64,000 nucleotides of DNA, from positions 298,535 to 362,534 of the forward strand of contig NW_006281100.1 in assembly GCF_000203795.2 (NCBI RefSeq). The letters run 5' to 3'. Shown piece after piece: positions 35,620 through 47,000 of this stretch. A program made the translations under genes and the position numbers. This stretch comes from Batrachochytrium dendrobatidis JAM81. Its lineage: Eukaryota > Chytridiomycota > Chytridiomycetes > Rhizophydiales. A model generated the notes under the pieces. It made no database searches. It was not told where the DNA came from and was given only the letters and a program-made list of their open reading frames with translations. Positions within the stretch are counted from its first letter, which is position 1, and the number at the start of each line of letters is the position of its first letter.

Positions 35620-37791
35620 ATGACTGTGGATATGAGTGACGCTCCAACACTTTCTACTGAAATAAAACCAACAAGAGTCGCCATTGTGGTAATGGATTGG
35701 ATGTATAATATGTGCATTCTCTAGCCATTGCAACATTGCTGATAATATCAAATATATAGGGATCGGGGATATCGGGTCTTGCTGCTGCATGGCTACTTTC
35801 GCAAGATCCTTCAAGATTCATCGTTACTGTTTTTGAGGCTGGCAACTATGTTGGAGGACATACTCACACTGTTCGGATCCCCTCTCTCGACAATACAAAA
35901 ACAATCGGTGTTGACACTGGCTTCATTGTCTGTAATCCAGTTACTTACCCCAACTTTCAAGCATTTCTTGCTCACTTGAAAGTAGATCTTGTTCAGTCAG
36001 ATATGAGTTTCTCTGTATCTCGCAACAATGGGCAATTCGAGTGGTGTGGTGATAGTATCGATACGGTATTTGCTCAACGATCTAATTTGATCCCATTTAT
36101 CCAGCCTGGTGGAGGGCTATTTCGTATGCTGTGGGACTGTATTCGATTTCATAAACACGCCAAACGTCTTGCTACCGAAGCAGATAGTATTGTGTTTGAC
36201 AATACAGGAAGTGCCAGAAACTCATCCTCCGAGTCTGATTTCAAAGGTGAGTCTGGCTTTGATAATAGCATTACCGTGCTTTATAGTTGAATTTACTAAA
36301 TCCAGATCGTCGGTCATGATCACCCATAATTTTTCATAATGTACAATTTGCCGTGTTAATTCCAACTTCCACCATCTAGATTTACCTCTGGCTAAACAAA
36401 CGCTTGGTCAGTTTTTTAAAGAGCATGGCTACTCCAGTTTCTTTTATGAAAACTATATATTACCTATGACGGCTGCAATTTGGTCTGCTCCAGCGAATAT
36501 AACATTTGATAAATTTCCTTTGCTGACTCTGGTACGATTCATGCGCAACCATGTGATGCTGCAGCTGGGAAATCGACCCAAATGGCGAACTGTTGATGGT
36601 GGCAGGTAGTCAGTCGATAAACATGGATTAGATAGTTTCAACATTCAACACTTGATGTTTCTAATTTTTGGTTTATTCCACACCTAGTTCCACGTATGTT
36701 GAAAAGATCAAATCTTGTGTTCCAGATATTCGTCTCAACACAGCGATTGTATCTGTTACACGATCAGCAGATCCAGACGCTCCAGGCCCAGTTGTTCTTA
36801 CAAACATACATGGACAAGAGGAAACGTTTGATCATGTTATTTTTGCAACGCATACAGACCAAACATTGAAAATCTTGGGAGCCAATGCCACTCCTCTGGA
36901 AAAAAGAATATTGGGAGCAATCAAGTATTCCAAGAATCGCGCCATTCTCCACCGAGATGAATCTGTAAGTGAACTCAAAGTTTAATTTTGTCTCGATTTA
37001 TAAATGGTATAACCAACAGGTCCAATCCAATCAAACTGATTATAAATACATGATATTTACTTGTTTGTATATTGGCATCAGCTTATGCCTAAACGACGCA
37101 AGGCATGGGCTGCATGGAACTATCTTACAACATCCAAAACTGAATCCAGATCGCAAAATATGTGTCTAACCTATTGGATGAATCGATTGCAATCATTTGT
37201 CAATGTGCCTGATTTTGGTCACGTATTTGTTACTATGAATCCAATCTTTGAACCCCGTCCCGATACTGTTATTGGATCTTGGGATTATGAACATCCAATT
37301 TACTCCACAGAGGTAATTTTCAAGTTTCTATACTAAAATGGTTTGTATTGGTATCCCCTTGTTGTACTCATAATCTGATCTCTGCATAAATCTAGACGAT
37401 TTGTGCACAGGACTCGCTCAATCATATACAAAACAAACACGCAACAACGTTTTGTGGAGCGTGGACAAACTATGGGTTTCATGAGGATGGGTGTACTTCT
37501 GGACTGTTGTCTGCAGTTTCACTTGGAGCATCATGTCCATTTCCAATTTACTTGAACGGCGGATATCCTACAGTACGAAAACCTATACCACCACCACACT
37601 ATCTGGCAAAATGTGGAGTAAAGCAATATCAAGCCCCTCTGCCAAAATATATGCCAGGATGTTTTGATGATAAAATTCAACCAGCCGAGTTGATCAGAAA
37701 AAGTTATTTGAGAATTGCATTTATCATGGTGATCCTATCCATGGTTGCAATGGGCTTGTTTTCCTATAGCCAGCATATTTTTAGTAAATGA
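35620..37791 (+). CDS. FAD/NAD(P)-dependent amine-oxidase-like oxidoreductase
   Basis: Six exons: 35620-35688, 35760-36246, 36380-36605, 36688-36964, 37082-37312 and 37396-37791, giving 561 residues. The dinucleotide motif VAIVGSGISGLAAAWLL sits at about 20-36. It is followed by the GG doublet YVGGHTHTV, GVDTGFIVCN and FSVSRNNGQFEWCG. The C-terminal signature FCGAWTNYGFHEDG is typical of the subfamily encoded beside CFAS genes in bacteria and fused to plant CFAS as an N-terminal flavin domain. A hydrophobic tail (IAFIMVILSMVAMGLFSYS) may anchor it to a membrane. Related enzymes desaturate or reduce methylated acyl chains. The exact reaction here is unknown. It diverges from the DUF1365 gene across 136 nt. 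Confidence 0.88.
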
Positions 37792-37967
37792 TAAATATTT
37801 GAATGTTTTTTAATCAAGATGCATCTATTTCAAAAAGCATTGTATTATTTGCGCTGAACTATTGGTCATCTATGGCAGATTGCACACCACAAGCATCATT
37901 TTGGACAGTTTTAATATTGAAGGATAGTTTATTTAAACAGACTACTGTTTAAACTGAGTTGTAGGAT

Positions 37968-39271
37968 TTACTTGCGTTCAAGCAGGTAGTTGACAACAAA
38001 CCACTCTTCGCCATCATTGTAATTGAACGTTTCTGCAACGGAGAGGTAAAACAGACGCCATCGGTGAAACCAAACATAGGCTTGCTCTTTACTCCCATAC
38101 ACGCTTTCAAAAATAGGTATTATTTTTTGCTTATTGTGATCCATGCGCTGAAGCCACTCCTGGCTGGTTTTCCCTGTAAGCAGAGTCACAACAAGACAGT
38201 TTAAAATCAGGTGCAAAAAAGCTTGTCAAAATGATAGTATTACCATAATTCTGCCCATTAATTGTCCAACGATCTACAACATGCAGGTCGCGTTGAAACC
38301 ACATAAACAAATCTTGACTCGGCATGGTTCCTCCAGTAAAAAAGAACTTGGCCATCCATGAATTATCCTCATCGGTTTTGAAATCATAGGGCATGGATTT
38401 ATGAGCAAAAACATGTATAAAGAGTTTTCCATTGATCGGTTCAAGCCATTTGGATACTTTTGCAAGCAAAGTCTGATAGTTTTTCATATGCTCAAACATT
38501 TCAATTGAAAAAATGCGATCAAATCTAAAACCAAATATATGAGTTGCACAGTCAAGCTAAAAGCTTCAATTGAATTATTGAGCAAAAATTGAACTCAACT
38601 CGGCATCCATTTCAAACTCGACAATGTCTGCAGTGTGGATCGTGACATTAGTCAAGCTGCGTTGTTTTGCTTGATCAAGAATATAGTCCCGCTGTGAAGC
38701 AGAGTTGGAAAGCCCCACAACGCTAGATTTGGGATATTTCTAATCCATGCAAGTCCGCAATCATCAATAATGAGGAATGAATGCACACATCAACTACATA
38801 CCAACAAGAACATGTTCTAAAGCCTACATTTGCTAAATACAGAGTCAAGGAGCCCCAACCACATCCTAGATCCAAGATCCGCATACCGTCTTTTACACCC
38901 GACCGTACACAGTACAGATCTAGCATGGCCTTTTCAGCATCTTCCAGGCTCTTGGCTCCTTCTTCAAACAAGCACGAGGAATACTTGAGCCTTTCACCGA
39001 GACAAAGCTGGAAAAATTCTGTTGGAAGTTCATAGTGCTGTTCATTTGCCTCTTTGGTATGAATAGCAATAGACTCTCGATCTTTAAGAAGTTTGATATA
39101 GGCAGCTTTGGTTTGATCTGCTGCAGATGCTGTTGGATAGGTTAGCGATGCTGAGCGTTTTGCAAGAAGAGAGCGAATGCCCATACGAAGCAGCATATCT
39201 GGCACATATCCAGTGTCAAGAATTGGCTCATACACTGATGATGCCTTTGGAAGGCTATCAGTCAAGAACAT
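37968..39271 (-). CDS. CFAS-family SAM methyltransferase, short CNMT-like type
   Basis: Four exons, 38828-39271, 38600-38739, 38244-38524 and 37968-38173, give 356 residues. N-terminal helices lead to [20 protein letters not shown]. The SAM-binding motif is [11 protein letters not shown] (about 132-142). The catalytic-site glutamate is in SIEMFEHM, and the motif [11 protein letters not shown] resembles coclaurine N-methyltransferase. [17 protein letters not shown] and [15 protein letters not shown] complete the match. It lacks the long N-terminal lipid-binding domain of classical CFAS. Members of this group are annotated as cyclopropane-fatty-acyl-phospholipid synthases but act on varied substrates. 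Here the cluster context favours an acyl chain. It lies convergent to the oxidoreductase gene (gap 176 nt). Confidence 0.88.
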
Positions 39272-39857
39272 TGGGTTGAGAAGCTTTGGGTAAAAACAAG
39301 CAATCTGACGGGTTTACAGTTGAATGTTGGATATGCTGAGCAATGCTTTACGACTGAGATCGAACAGATTGCAAGCAATGGTTCATTAGATTGACACGTA
39401 ATCGGTTCTTCATCGATCTGGTTGTACATTTTCAGAGTCCAGTTGGTCTATTTTCATCCAAAATATCGATTGTCTTTATCAAGTTTACTTATTCATGCGC
39501 TTGTTTAAACCAGCTTCTAACCATGACTGTCGATTGGAATCAGATTGCATCCAAAACCATTGCTCAAGCTTCAGTACACTCATGGGTTTAAAACAAACCA
39601 TAGTTTCAAACCAAATATGGTTTGTGCAATATCAGCCGAGTAGTAAAATAAATACATGACAATTTATTCCTGTAGCGACCAAAACCAACAAATGTGTCTT
39701 GAAGATATGGCTTATAAAGCGAGTCGAGAATAGTTTGAATAAAAAAGCAGGTTTATCAAAAACCCCAAATAAACTAGTCGGCCCGAATAATTTAATGAAC
39801 ATGCGATGCTTGGAGTAGATCCAAATAGTGTCTCGTGACTGTAGTCCATTAACCCTG
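39272..39857. other. intergenic gap inside lipid cluster
   Basis: 586 nt upstream of the short methyltransferase start and downstream of the DUF1295 stop. No coding structure supported on either strand and no repeat-family end recognised. Confidence 0.45.
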
Positions 39858-40926
39858 CTATACGACCTCGTCAATAGTTGGTTGAGTAGTTGCATTGGCT
39901 GCGGCTGTTGTCAGATGCGTTGTTTCGACTGGAACAGATACCGATGTTATATTACGCGGAAACCACGGAATAATCTTTGATGTTCTCGCAACATAATCTT
40001 GGTAGTCTTGACGGTGACCATATCTCTTGATTGCACTTTTTTCAGAGATAGGAACACCGCTTACACACAAGATAAGGAACATAATAAAGAGAGGCGAGAT
40101 AATTGTCACCCATTGCCAGTATTCAACAAACCCACCGCAGCACATAATGAACATTCCAACCCAAAGAGTTATTTCACCAAAATAGTTTGCATATCGAGAA
40201 TACGTCCAGATTCCAGTCGAGATAAAGTCGTCTGGATGAGTTGATTTGAACGCAGACTTTGTTTCATCCGCAATGATTTCAATTAAAAATCCAGCAAGCC
40301 AAATCACTGCACCAACAGCATCAGTCCATTCAAAATAATTTTGAGTATTTGTATGGTTGGCAAGAATGACTAAAACCGGAAACGCAGTAAGGTAAATCCA
40401 GATAAACTGCATAAAAAAGGGAATTGTAAATGCAACTGGGCTGGCCTTGTACTGCTCAAATCTCTAAAAATATACGGTATTAGAATGCATTGCAGCCAGT
40501 TTGTGAGATACATTTAATCGGCCATTGATTGCAATCAATGTAATTTTTACATCAAATATGTCATCGATATATATAGCCTATATGAATGCATGGAGTGTTT
40601 GATACCTTGTCCTCTATTTTAAGAACCCGTCGATACAAGTAGAAACCAAGTCGGCATGTCCATAAAAGAATACATACACCAACGAGGATTTGACGGAAGC
40701 CTAGTGATGCAATTGATCCATGGTTATATCTTAACAGCATGGTAATGAGAGTGCAGGCAATAAAAGTAAGAGCACCAGACAAATCGAACAATTTCTCAGT
40801 TGCAAACACCGCTGACAGTGCATATGCAACAAATTGAAGGACAAAATCTACAATAAGAGCAGTGACTAAAGCCTGTCCGACTTGCGAGTTAGAGTCCTGT
40901 TGCTGCGGTGACACTCCAAATGCCAT
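39858..40926 (-). CDS. DUF1295 / steroid 5-alpha-reductase-like membrane protein
   Basis: Two exons, 40606-40926 and 39858-40463, phase 0, give 308 residues. Multiple hydrophobic segments span the protein. Family marks are EKLFDLSGALTFIACTL near the N-terminus, WTCRLGFYLYRRVLK, FEIIAD-like EIIADETKSAFKST, ISTGIWTYSRYANYFGEITL, and a C-terminal KRYGHRQDYQDYVARTSKII. Known relatives include 5-alpha reductases and ICMT-like methyltransferases. DUF1295 proteins are assumed to reduce an enone or double bond with NADPH, though most are uncharacterised. Neighbour genes suggest a fatty-acid or lipid substrate. The ATG at 40926 is used because the longer frame opens with TTG. Confidence 0.88.
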
Positions 40927-41866
40927 TAAAGATTGACTAGCTGAGGACAAATGAATGTTCAAACAGTTGATGTTTTTAGTTGAGTTGGTTGATGGGAAAG
41001 CATGAACAATTCAGTCATGCATTATTAATATGCCTATCAATGATCTTATCAATATTCCAGGCAGTGCTTGGTCTGCTGTTTCATGATCTGATGGACTCTG
41101 TTGCGCACGTATACAGCTGATTCAAGCCTATTCCAATTGCTGCCCACATTCCCTGCGAAAAGCAAATACTCAAACTGTTTTGTTTGTTGTCGACTATGAT
41201 GAGCCTGGAAGAGTCTTCAACCATGTTCCTGTTGAGCGATCGACCAAATAAAGGGTTGTCCAGATTATCCGCTAAATCGCTCATTCATACCTATTCAAAA
41301 CAGATTTGACACCAACTGCTTGCGATCAGGTCGATTGAAAACGCAAAGCTTGTAAGCGTTGAGCAAACAATACTTTGATTGGCCAACCAAAATAACAAAA
41401 TTGCATGTATTTACGGCCGTGCTCACATCGAATGAATGACTGAATAAGGGTGTCAAAATGAGCAAATGCTTAGTTTACAAGTTATGTGGTGATTGTATGA
41501 AGACCGCTGCATTCCTAAACGTACAATCAGGGTTTAGAATACAAATGGAGTTTGACTACATCAAACCATGTTCGTTTAAACTGAAATTTATATTGTGCTT
41601 GTGCTTGAAGAATGCAATAAAAAAGTACAACAAATTCTTGATTGCAAAGCAAGTGGCAGTGCGACTGCAAGTATTCATTTTACGTAAACTTGCTATAAAC
41701 GCGTCAAGAATATTTAATTCAATCAATTGTTTGCCAATAATCCTTTTTTTGTTGGATTCCAAAATTCCGCCAGACTGATTTCGAGCAGTCAATTCATCTG
41801 CATATCTTGACATAATCTGATACTCTTCCAAATACTGTTGAATTGGTTTCAATCTAGAAGCAAACT
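40927..41866. other. gap upstream of the CFA synthase with possible 67-codon ORF and MITE copy F
   Basis: Divergent gap between the DUF1295 gene and the CFA synthase gene. It contains a minus-strand ATG-to-stop frame at 41081-41284 (MSDLADNLDNPLFGRSL and onward, 67 residues) with no recognised family, and a MITE-like element at about 41413-41696. The small frame may be fortuitous. Confidence 0.35.
41413..41696. mobile_element. MITE-like repeat, copy F, inside the lipid cluster
   Basis: The left end reads TTTACGGCCGTGCTCACATC. The right end, reverse-complemented, reads TTTATAGCAAGTTTACGTAA followed by AATG, so the ends are imperfect inverted repeats of the window's family. No coding frame. 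It sits about 170 nt upstream of the CFA synthase ATG. Confidence 0.5.
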
Positions 41867-43742
41867 ATGGTACCGATCTTACTCTCTGCTATTTCATCAG
41901 CTTACTCTGCTCCTTGGTATGTCCTGACAGCTGCTGGTAAGTCTACCCATTGGAGTTTACACTTTAAATCTGTTTACAGGCATATTGCTTGCACCTAAAA
42001 CCTTTATCGGTCTATACTTTAAACACATCTGCATGTTCAGTTGGTGATTAAATGGTGCACGACTGCTCCTATAGCCTCACTCTGCCTATCATACAACTGC
42101 TTTTATATGTTTTGGAATGTGCTGATAGTTGTGGCTGGATTACAAATCTATATCTCTTTATCAGACCCGCTCACTTTCGCTCTATCATTTCTTGGACTAC
42201 TGTTCATACCATCCAGCTCAATCTGTATGTCTGGACACGCTCCGTAAACTTCAGATCGGACAGATCACCCTCAATTTGTTGAACGGGGATGTTCTTATAT
42301 TTGGAAAAAAAGAATCGGATTTGGCTGCAATAATAACTATCAGAAATAATGGGTTTTGGATCCGACTGCTTTTTCAAAGTGCCATGGTAATAAACTGGTT
42401 TACTAGCTGGATTCACATGTCCATCTACTAACCCTGGTATTCTTGATCTTAAATTTGAAAAATAGGGTCTTGGCGAAGGATATATGCTTGGTGATGTCGA
42501 TGTTGACAAAATTGATATTCTACTCAAGGTAAACTTGACAATTCACTCTTTTCTCTCCGACTCGCAAATCCATTTCTCATTACTCGATAAAATGGCTGTT
42601 AGATCTTGGTTGCGAATCGTGATATTATAGATGATGGTGATAGTCTGTTGTCGGCAGGCATCAGCAGTACAATCAATCGTTTTCTTGCTCCGCATATCCC
42701 CAACTCCATTTACAACTCTGCCAACAACATCAGTTCGCATTATGATTTAGGAAACGACATGTTTGCTTCGTTTCTTGATCCCACCATGACATATTCTTGT
42801 CCAATCTGGGATTATTCTCCCGGCAGTAAGTTGGCGAATGGGAAAGCAAGTACTGACAAACCCGATACGCTGGAACGAGCACAACTTAGAAAAATCCATC
42901 GTTTGCTGGAAATGGCCTGTATCAACGACAATGATCACATTCTTGAAATTGGTACCGGTTGGGGCACTCTTGCAATTGAAGCTGTCAAGCGCTTCAAGTG
43001 TCGTGTCACTACCATTACGCTGTCTTCTGAGCAGCAAATTCTTGCACAAGAGCGGATTCAAGCTGCTGGGCTAGCAGCGTATATCACCGTACTATTGACA
43101 GATTACCGCAACCTGGATTCATCAAACCAAAAATTTGATCGAATCATTTCAGTTGAAATGGTTGAAGCTGTTGGACCAGAATTCTTGGCCACATATTTTG
43201 AAACATGCGACAAGTTATTGAAGCCGCGTGGGGTCTTGGTGATTCAGGTACAGTACTGGTTAATATGATTTGAATCAGTATAGTGTGTTTTCGTTTCTTG
43301 GCGCATAGTACAGATTAAAACTCATTTAATTCATGTATAGGCTATTACCATGCCAGAAATACGGTATCAAGCTTATGCTAAATCTATGGATTTTATTCGT
43401 AAGCATATTTTCCCTGGTGGTCACTGTCCGTCATTGACTGTGCTTACAGAAGCCATGAACCAAGGTACACAAGGTCGTCTTATGATCGACATAGTAGATA
43501 ACATTGGCCCTCACTATGCCAAAGCGCTCCGATTGTGGCGTGAGCAATTTGTTGCAAATTTTAACAAGATTGTGACAAAAAACGACAAGACTGAAATGGT
43601 TTACGATCAAGCATTTCTACGCAAATGGGAGTACTATTTTGCCTATTGCGAGGCAGGATTTGCTTCAAGAACTCTTGGAACATTGCAGATTCGGTTCACC
43701 CGACCTCAGAATGTTGATTTAATTTGTGGTATTCCGCTATGA
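41867..43742 (+). CDS. CFA: Cyclopropane-fatty-acyl-phospholipid synthase, full length
   Basis: Five exons, 41867-41936, 42217-42386, 42466-42528, 42603-43247 and 43341-43742, give 449 residues. The N-terminal lipid-binding domain includes LRKLQIGQITLNLLNGDVL and GLGEGYMLGDVDVDKIDILL. Then come SSHYDLGNDMFASFLDPTMT, YSCPIWDY (about 165), the SAM motif HILEIGTGWGTLAIEA (about 214), SVEMVEAVG, QAITMPEIRYQAY, FIRKHIFPGG and RKWEYYFAYCEAGF. The enzyme transfers a methylene from SAM to cis double bonds of phospholipid acyl chains. Where the E. coli enzyme has His-Thr-Ile in the bicarbonate site, this one shows Gln-Ala-Ile, as I recall for plant-type enzymes. Intron 1 (270 nt) was chosen by frame and domain continuity. 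Confidence 0.93.
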
Positions 43743-44002
43743 CTCGATATAAATTGCGTTTAAATTACGGTCTGGTCAGATTCTATCAATACCATTCTGT
43801 TATTGCTTTTGCGACTATCTGCATGTCTGTTTCAAGACTTTGATGATGCTAGACAGTTCACATTCAATGATATATATCTAACCATCACCAATAAATGAAA
43901 CCTCGGCAACTGCAATCTCTTGATTTATTTAAACCTGTATATATCACGTTAAAAACTTGAATATGCACACTTTTGCCAGCAAATATACGACTACTATTTG
44001 CA

Positions 44003-47000
44003 TCAGCCCCGTCGCACTTTTTTACGGGAAACTGGCTCTGGCGAGCTGGCAAATCCATCATCGCCAGTGGTTTTGGCAGCAAACATAGATTTTGGACCTG
44101 TTTTAGCCATTATGTCCCGCTTGTCAGTATTTATTTTTCTTCTTGATCGGCTGGTCCTCAAATCACGTCCACCAATCGTTGTATCACTTTCAGCATCAGA
44201 GATTTGATCGTTGTCAATCTCAAAAGATTTGGCAATCACTTTTTTAGATGATCGTAACTTGGACACGCCATTGGCTTCGTCCATGTCCTCAATACCATTG
44301 TTTTTACCAGTATGCTTCACTTGATTTTTTGATCTAGGCATTGCATTCTCTTCCTCGGACTCTGAATGAGAATCCTCATTATATGTTTTTCGCTTTCCTG
44401 AAACGGAAGAACTACCAAGTGACGCCCGGTTAGATCGACGAACGGGAATGGTTTCTTCACTCTGGAATTGAGGGAAATCTACATCAGTTTCATCATCGTC
44501 TTGGTTGGCTTTGGAGGCCGAGTTTGACTTGCGTCGTTGCTTGGGTGTCTTTTTTCCAGATCCAAGCACTGATGCTTGCTTTCTACCTGTGTGCATTCGT
44601 TCCGATGGACTCGAGTTGGCACTAGATTTACGGGTATAGATACGAGTAGGTGTACCACTCCTACTAGATGCCTTGTTTTCAGCAGTATGGGTAGATTTAG
44701 TTTTACGAACGGTTCCATTAGCCTTTTCCAAGGTGTCGATAAAATACCAAAAATCAGCCCATTCTGTATCACCCTCGACTGGTTTGATACCAGCTTGTGC
44801 AAGCTGGTCAAAAATAAACTCGGATCTATAAAGTAAAATAAATCAATAATCACATTGAATCTAAAAACAGTTTTTAAACTAAACATGTCAGCACACTTAC
44901 ACTATGTCCACGCTTGTTATATGATCTTTTTGAATGCCACCTTCAGCATTAACCGGGTTCCGCGGTACCAGCACAAAAAGTCCCTGAACTACATGAGCAA
45001 TTGCACCACCAAGTGATCCCCAAACACGCCATGCAGCATTGATATTTCTCAACTCAGAGACAATTCCAAAACCAGCACAAAGCCACTCACGATCATCATC
45101 TACAAGCCGGGCACTGATATCATCAATGAGTTTATCTCCCTGAACCTCGGATACACTCTCATCCATACGTGATATATCCGCTTGAAAAGATGGGAACTCA
45201 GAAGTAGAAGTGTCAAGAGATATTTTAGAACCTTGCTGAATCTGCTTGATGTGTTTCCAGGTTTGGATACGACGCGCCATCCACACTCCGGCATCGCAGA
45301 GCATGGATAGCAAAGCATGGACAACAATATTGTGAAACTGTTTAAGACCAGAGGAAATATCTTCAGTAGATTGAGAAGAAAGAGCCGTCGGCCAAGTTTT
45401 AATAAACAAAACTAAAGATTTAACAAGAGATTGAGTGTGGTCGAGTGAAGGACATTTAGTTGTCAAGTACAGATCAATCGACTATCAAAAATTACATTTA
45501 CAAGCAAGTTAATAGATGCATCAAACAACATACAAAATATAAAACAAAAAATGCAGTGCTTACAGAAGTAATAGAATCCAAAATTAAATCACACAAGTCT
45601 TCTAAAGCACTTTTTGCGTTTTGCAACGAATGTTGAATATCATCCGAGTTTGGTGCAAGCTGTGGTACGAACGTGTCGGTCATTCGTTCAAGTCCAGATC
45701 GTACAACAACTTCAAGAATGGACGTTCCAAGACCGTTAATCACACCGTCAAACACAGATACCAAAGGCAATGTGACATTGGAAACATTTTCCAAAGATTG
45801 TGTAGTCGAATGCTGCATTAACTGTCGCATCCATGAATTTATGGCAATCTGATCGATGCCATAGTATTTTAACACAACACTGCCACAACGACGATCATAC
45901 ATGCCGTAGCATACAAAGTTTCGTAGTCCTGCTATTGTCTTGAAAAGATCGTGACAAAGTATCGCAGATGCAGTGTTTGAAATGGTAGATGGTAATGGCT
46001 TCTTTTTTTGCAGCTCCTCACGCATTGATACATCTTGTATACTTGTATTTGACTGACTAGATAGCTCCTCAGTATCAATACTGATAAACGAGGACAGGTT
46101 AACAATGTAATCAATTAGATGCATTGATTCAGCCATAACAACACCAGTAGGTCGACGAATAATCTCTGGAAAAACATCACCAGCACCACCATTAAGCATT
46201 GGATAGAGTATGCAAAGTGTTCGCAGACAAATCCAGCGCATGGGAATTGAAAAATGAGCACTTGGACTAGTTTGGTCTCCAGTAAGTATAGCTTCACAGA
46301 TTGTTACAAGTTGGTCAGCACGAGCTTGAAGCTCAGTAATAACGGCTTTGTCTAACAAATCTTGTGATTTATGGTCAGATTTGCTGGCGTCCACAGCCAT
46401 AGTATTATTCTCATCAAGACCTTTGGTGCCGGGAGTAGTCTGATTATCTGGGCTGGGCTTATTTCGAGTCATTTTTGTTTTTAGAGTATGAGAGCAAAAG
46501 GCGCGCTGCAAAAGAAATCCGAGTTCGGCAATGGAGATATCCAGAGCATTTTGCATGATTGCAGAAGTAAGAGCATCAAAATCGGCCGTGTTACTGGGTG
46601 GTGATTTGATAAACTGAAGCATTGCATCAATAACGTTGTCCATGATGCCAATACTATCATGACTAGATTGTAGAAACTGGCTGGCATTGAATACATCAGT
46701 ATTCGAAACATCTACAGCATACGATAATTCGCGACATCGATTTATAGATCTCAAAAGTAGTATTAGAGTTTCAGAACTTGGATCAAGAGATAGCTGCTTG
46801 ACAGAGGTGTTGAGTTGGTTAGAAAAAAGTAAACCCATCAAGTCTTGAAGTTTCCCCGTTGCAATTACACATAGCGATAATGGAAGTAAAGTGTTTGTTT
46901 TTATAGCAGCAATTTGATGAGATACAGACTGTGCAACATTTGGTAATTCCGGGTTACTTGCATCCCTAGATGTAGCAGCATCCTTACTTCCAAGAAAATG

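Noticed and set aside
36301..36340. Short match to copy E (CATGATCACCCA) in an intron of the oxidoreductase gene
   Set aside because: Too short and without inverted ends to count as a repeat copy.
41081..41284. 67-codon frame between the DUF1295 and CFA synthase genes as a sixth cluster member
   Set aside because: It is short, with no family and no conserved motif; kept only as a note in the gap description.
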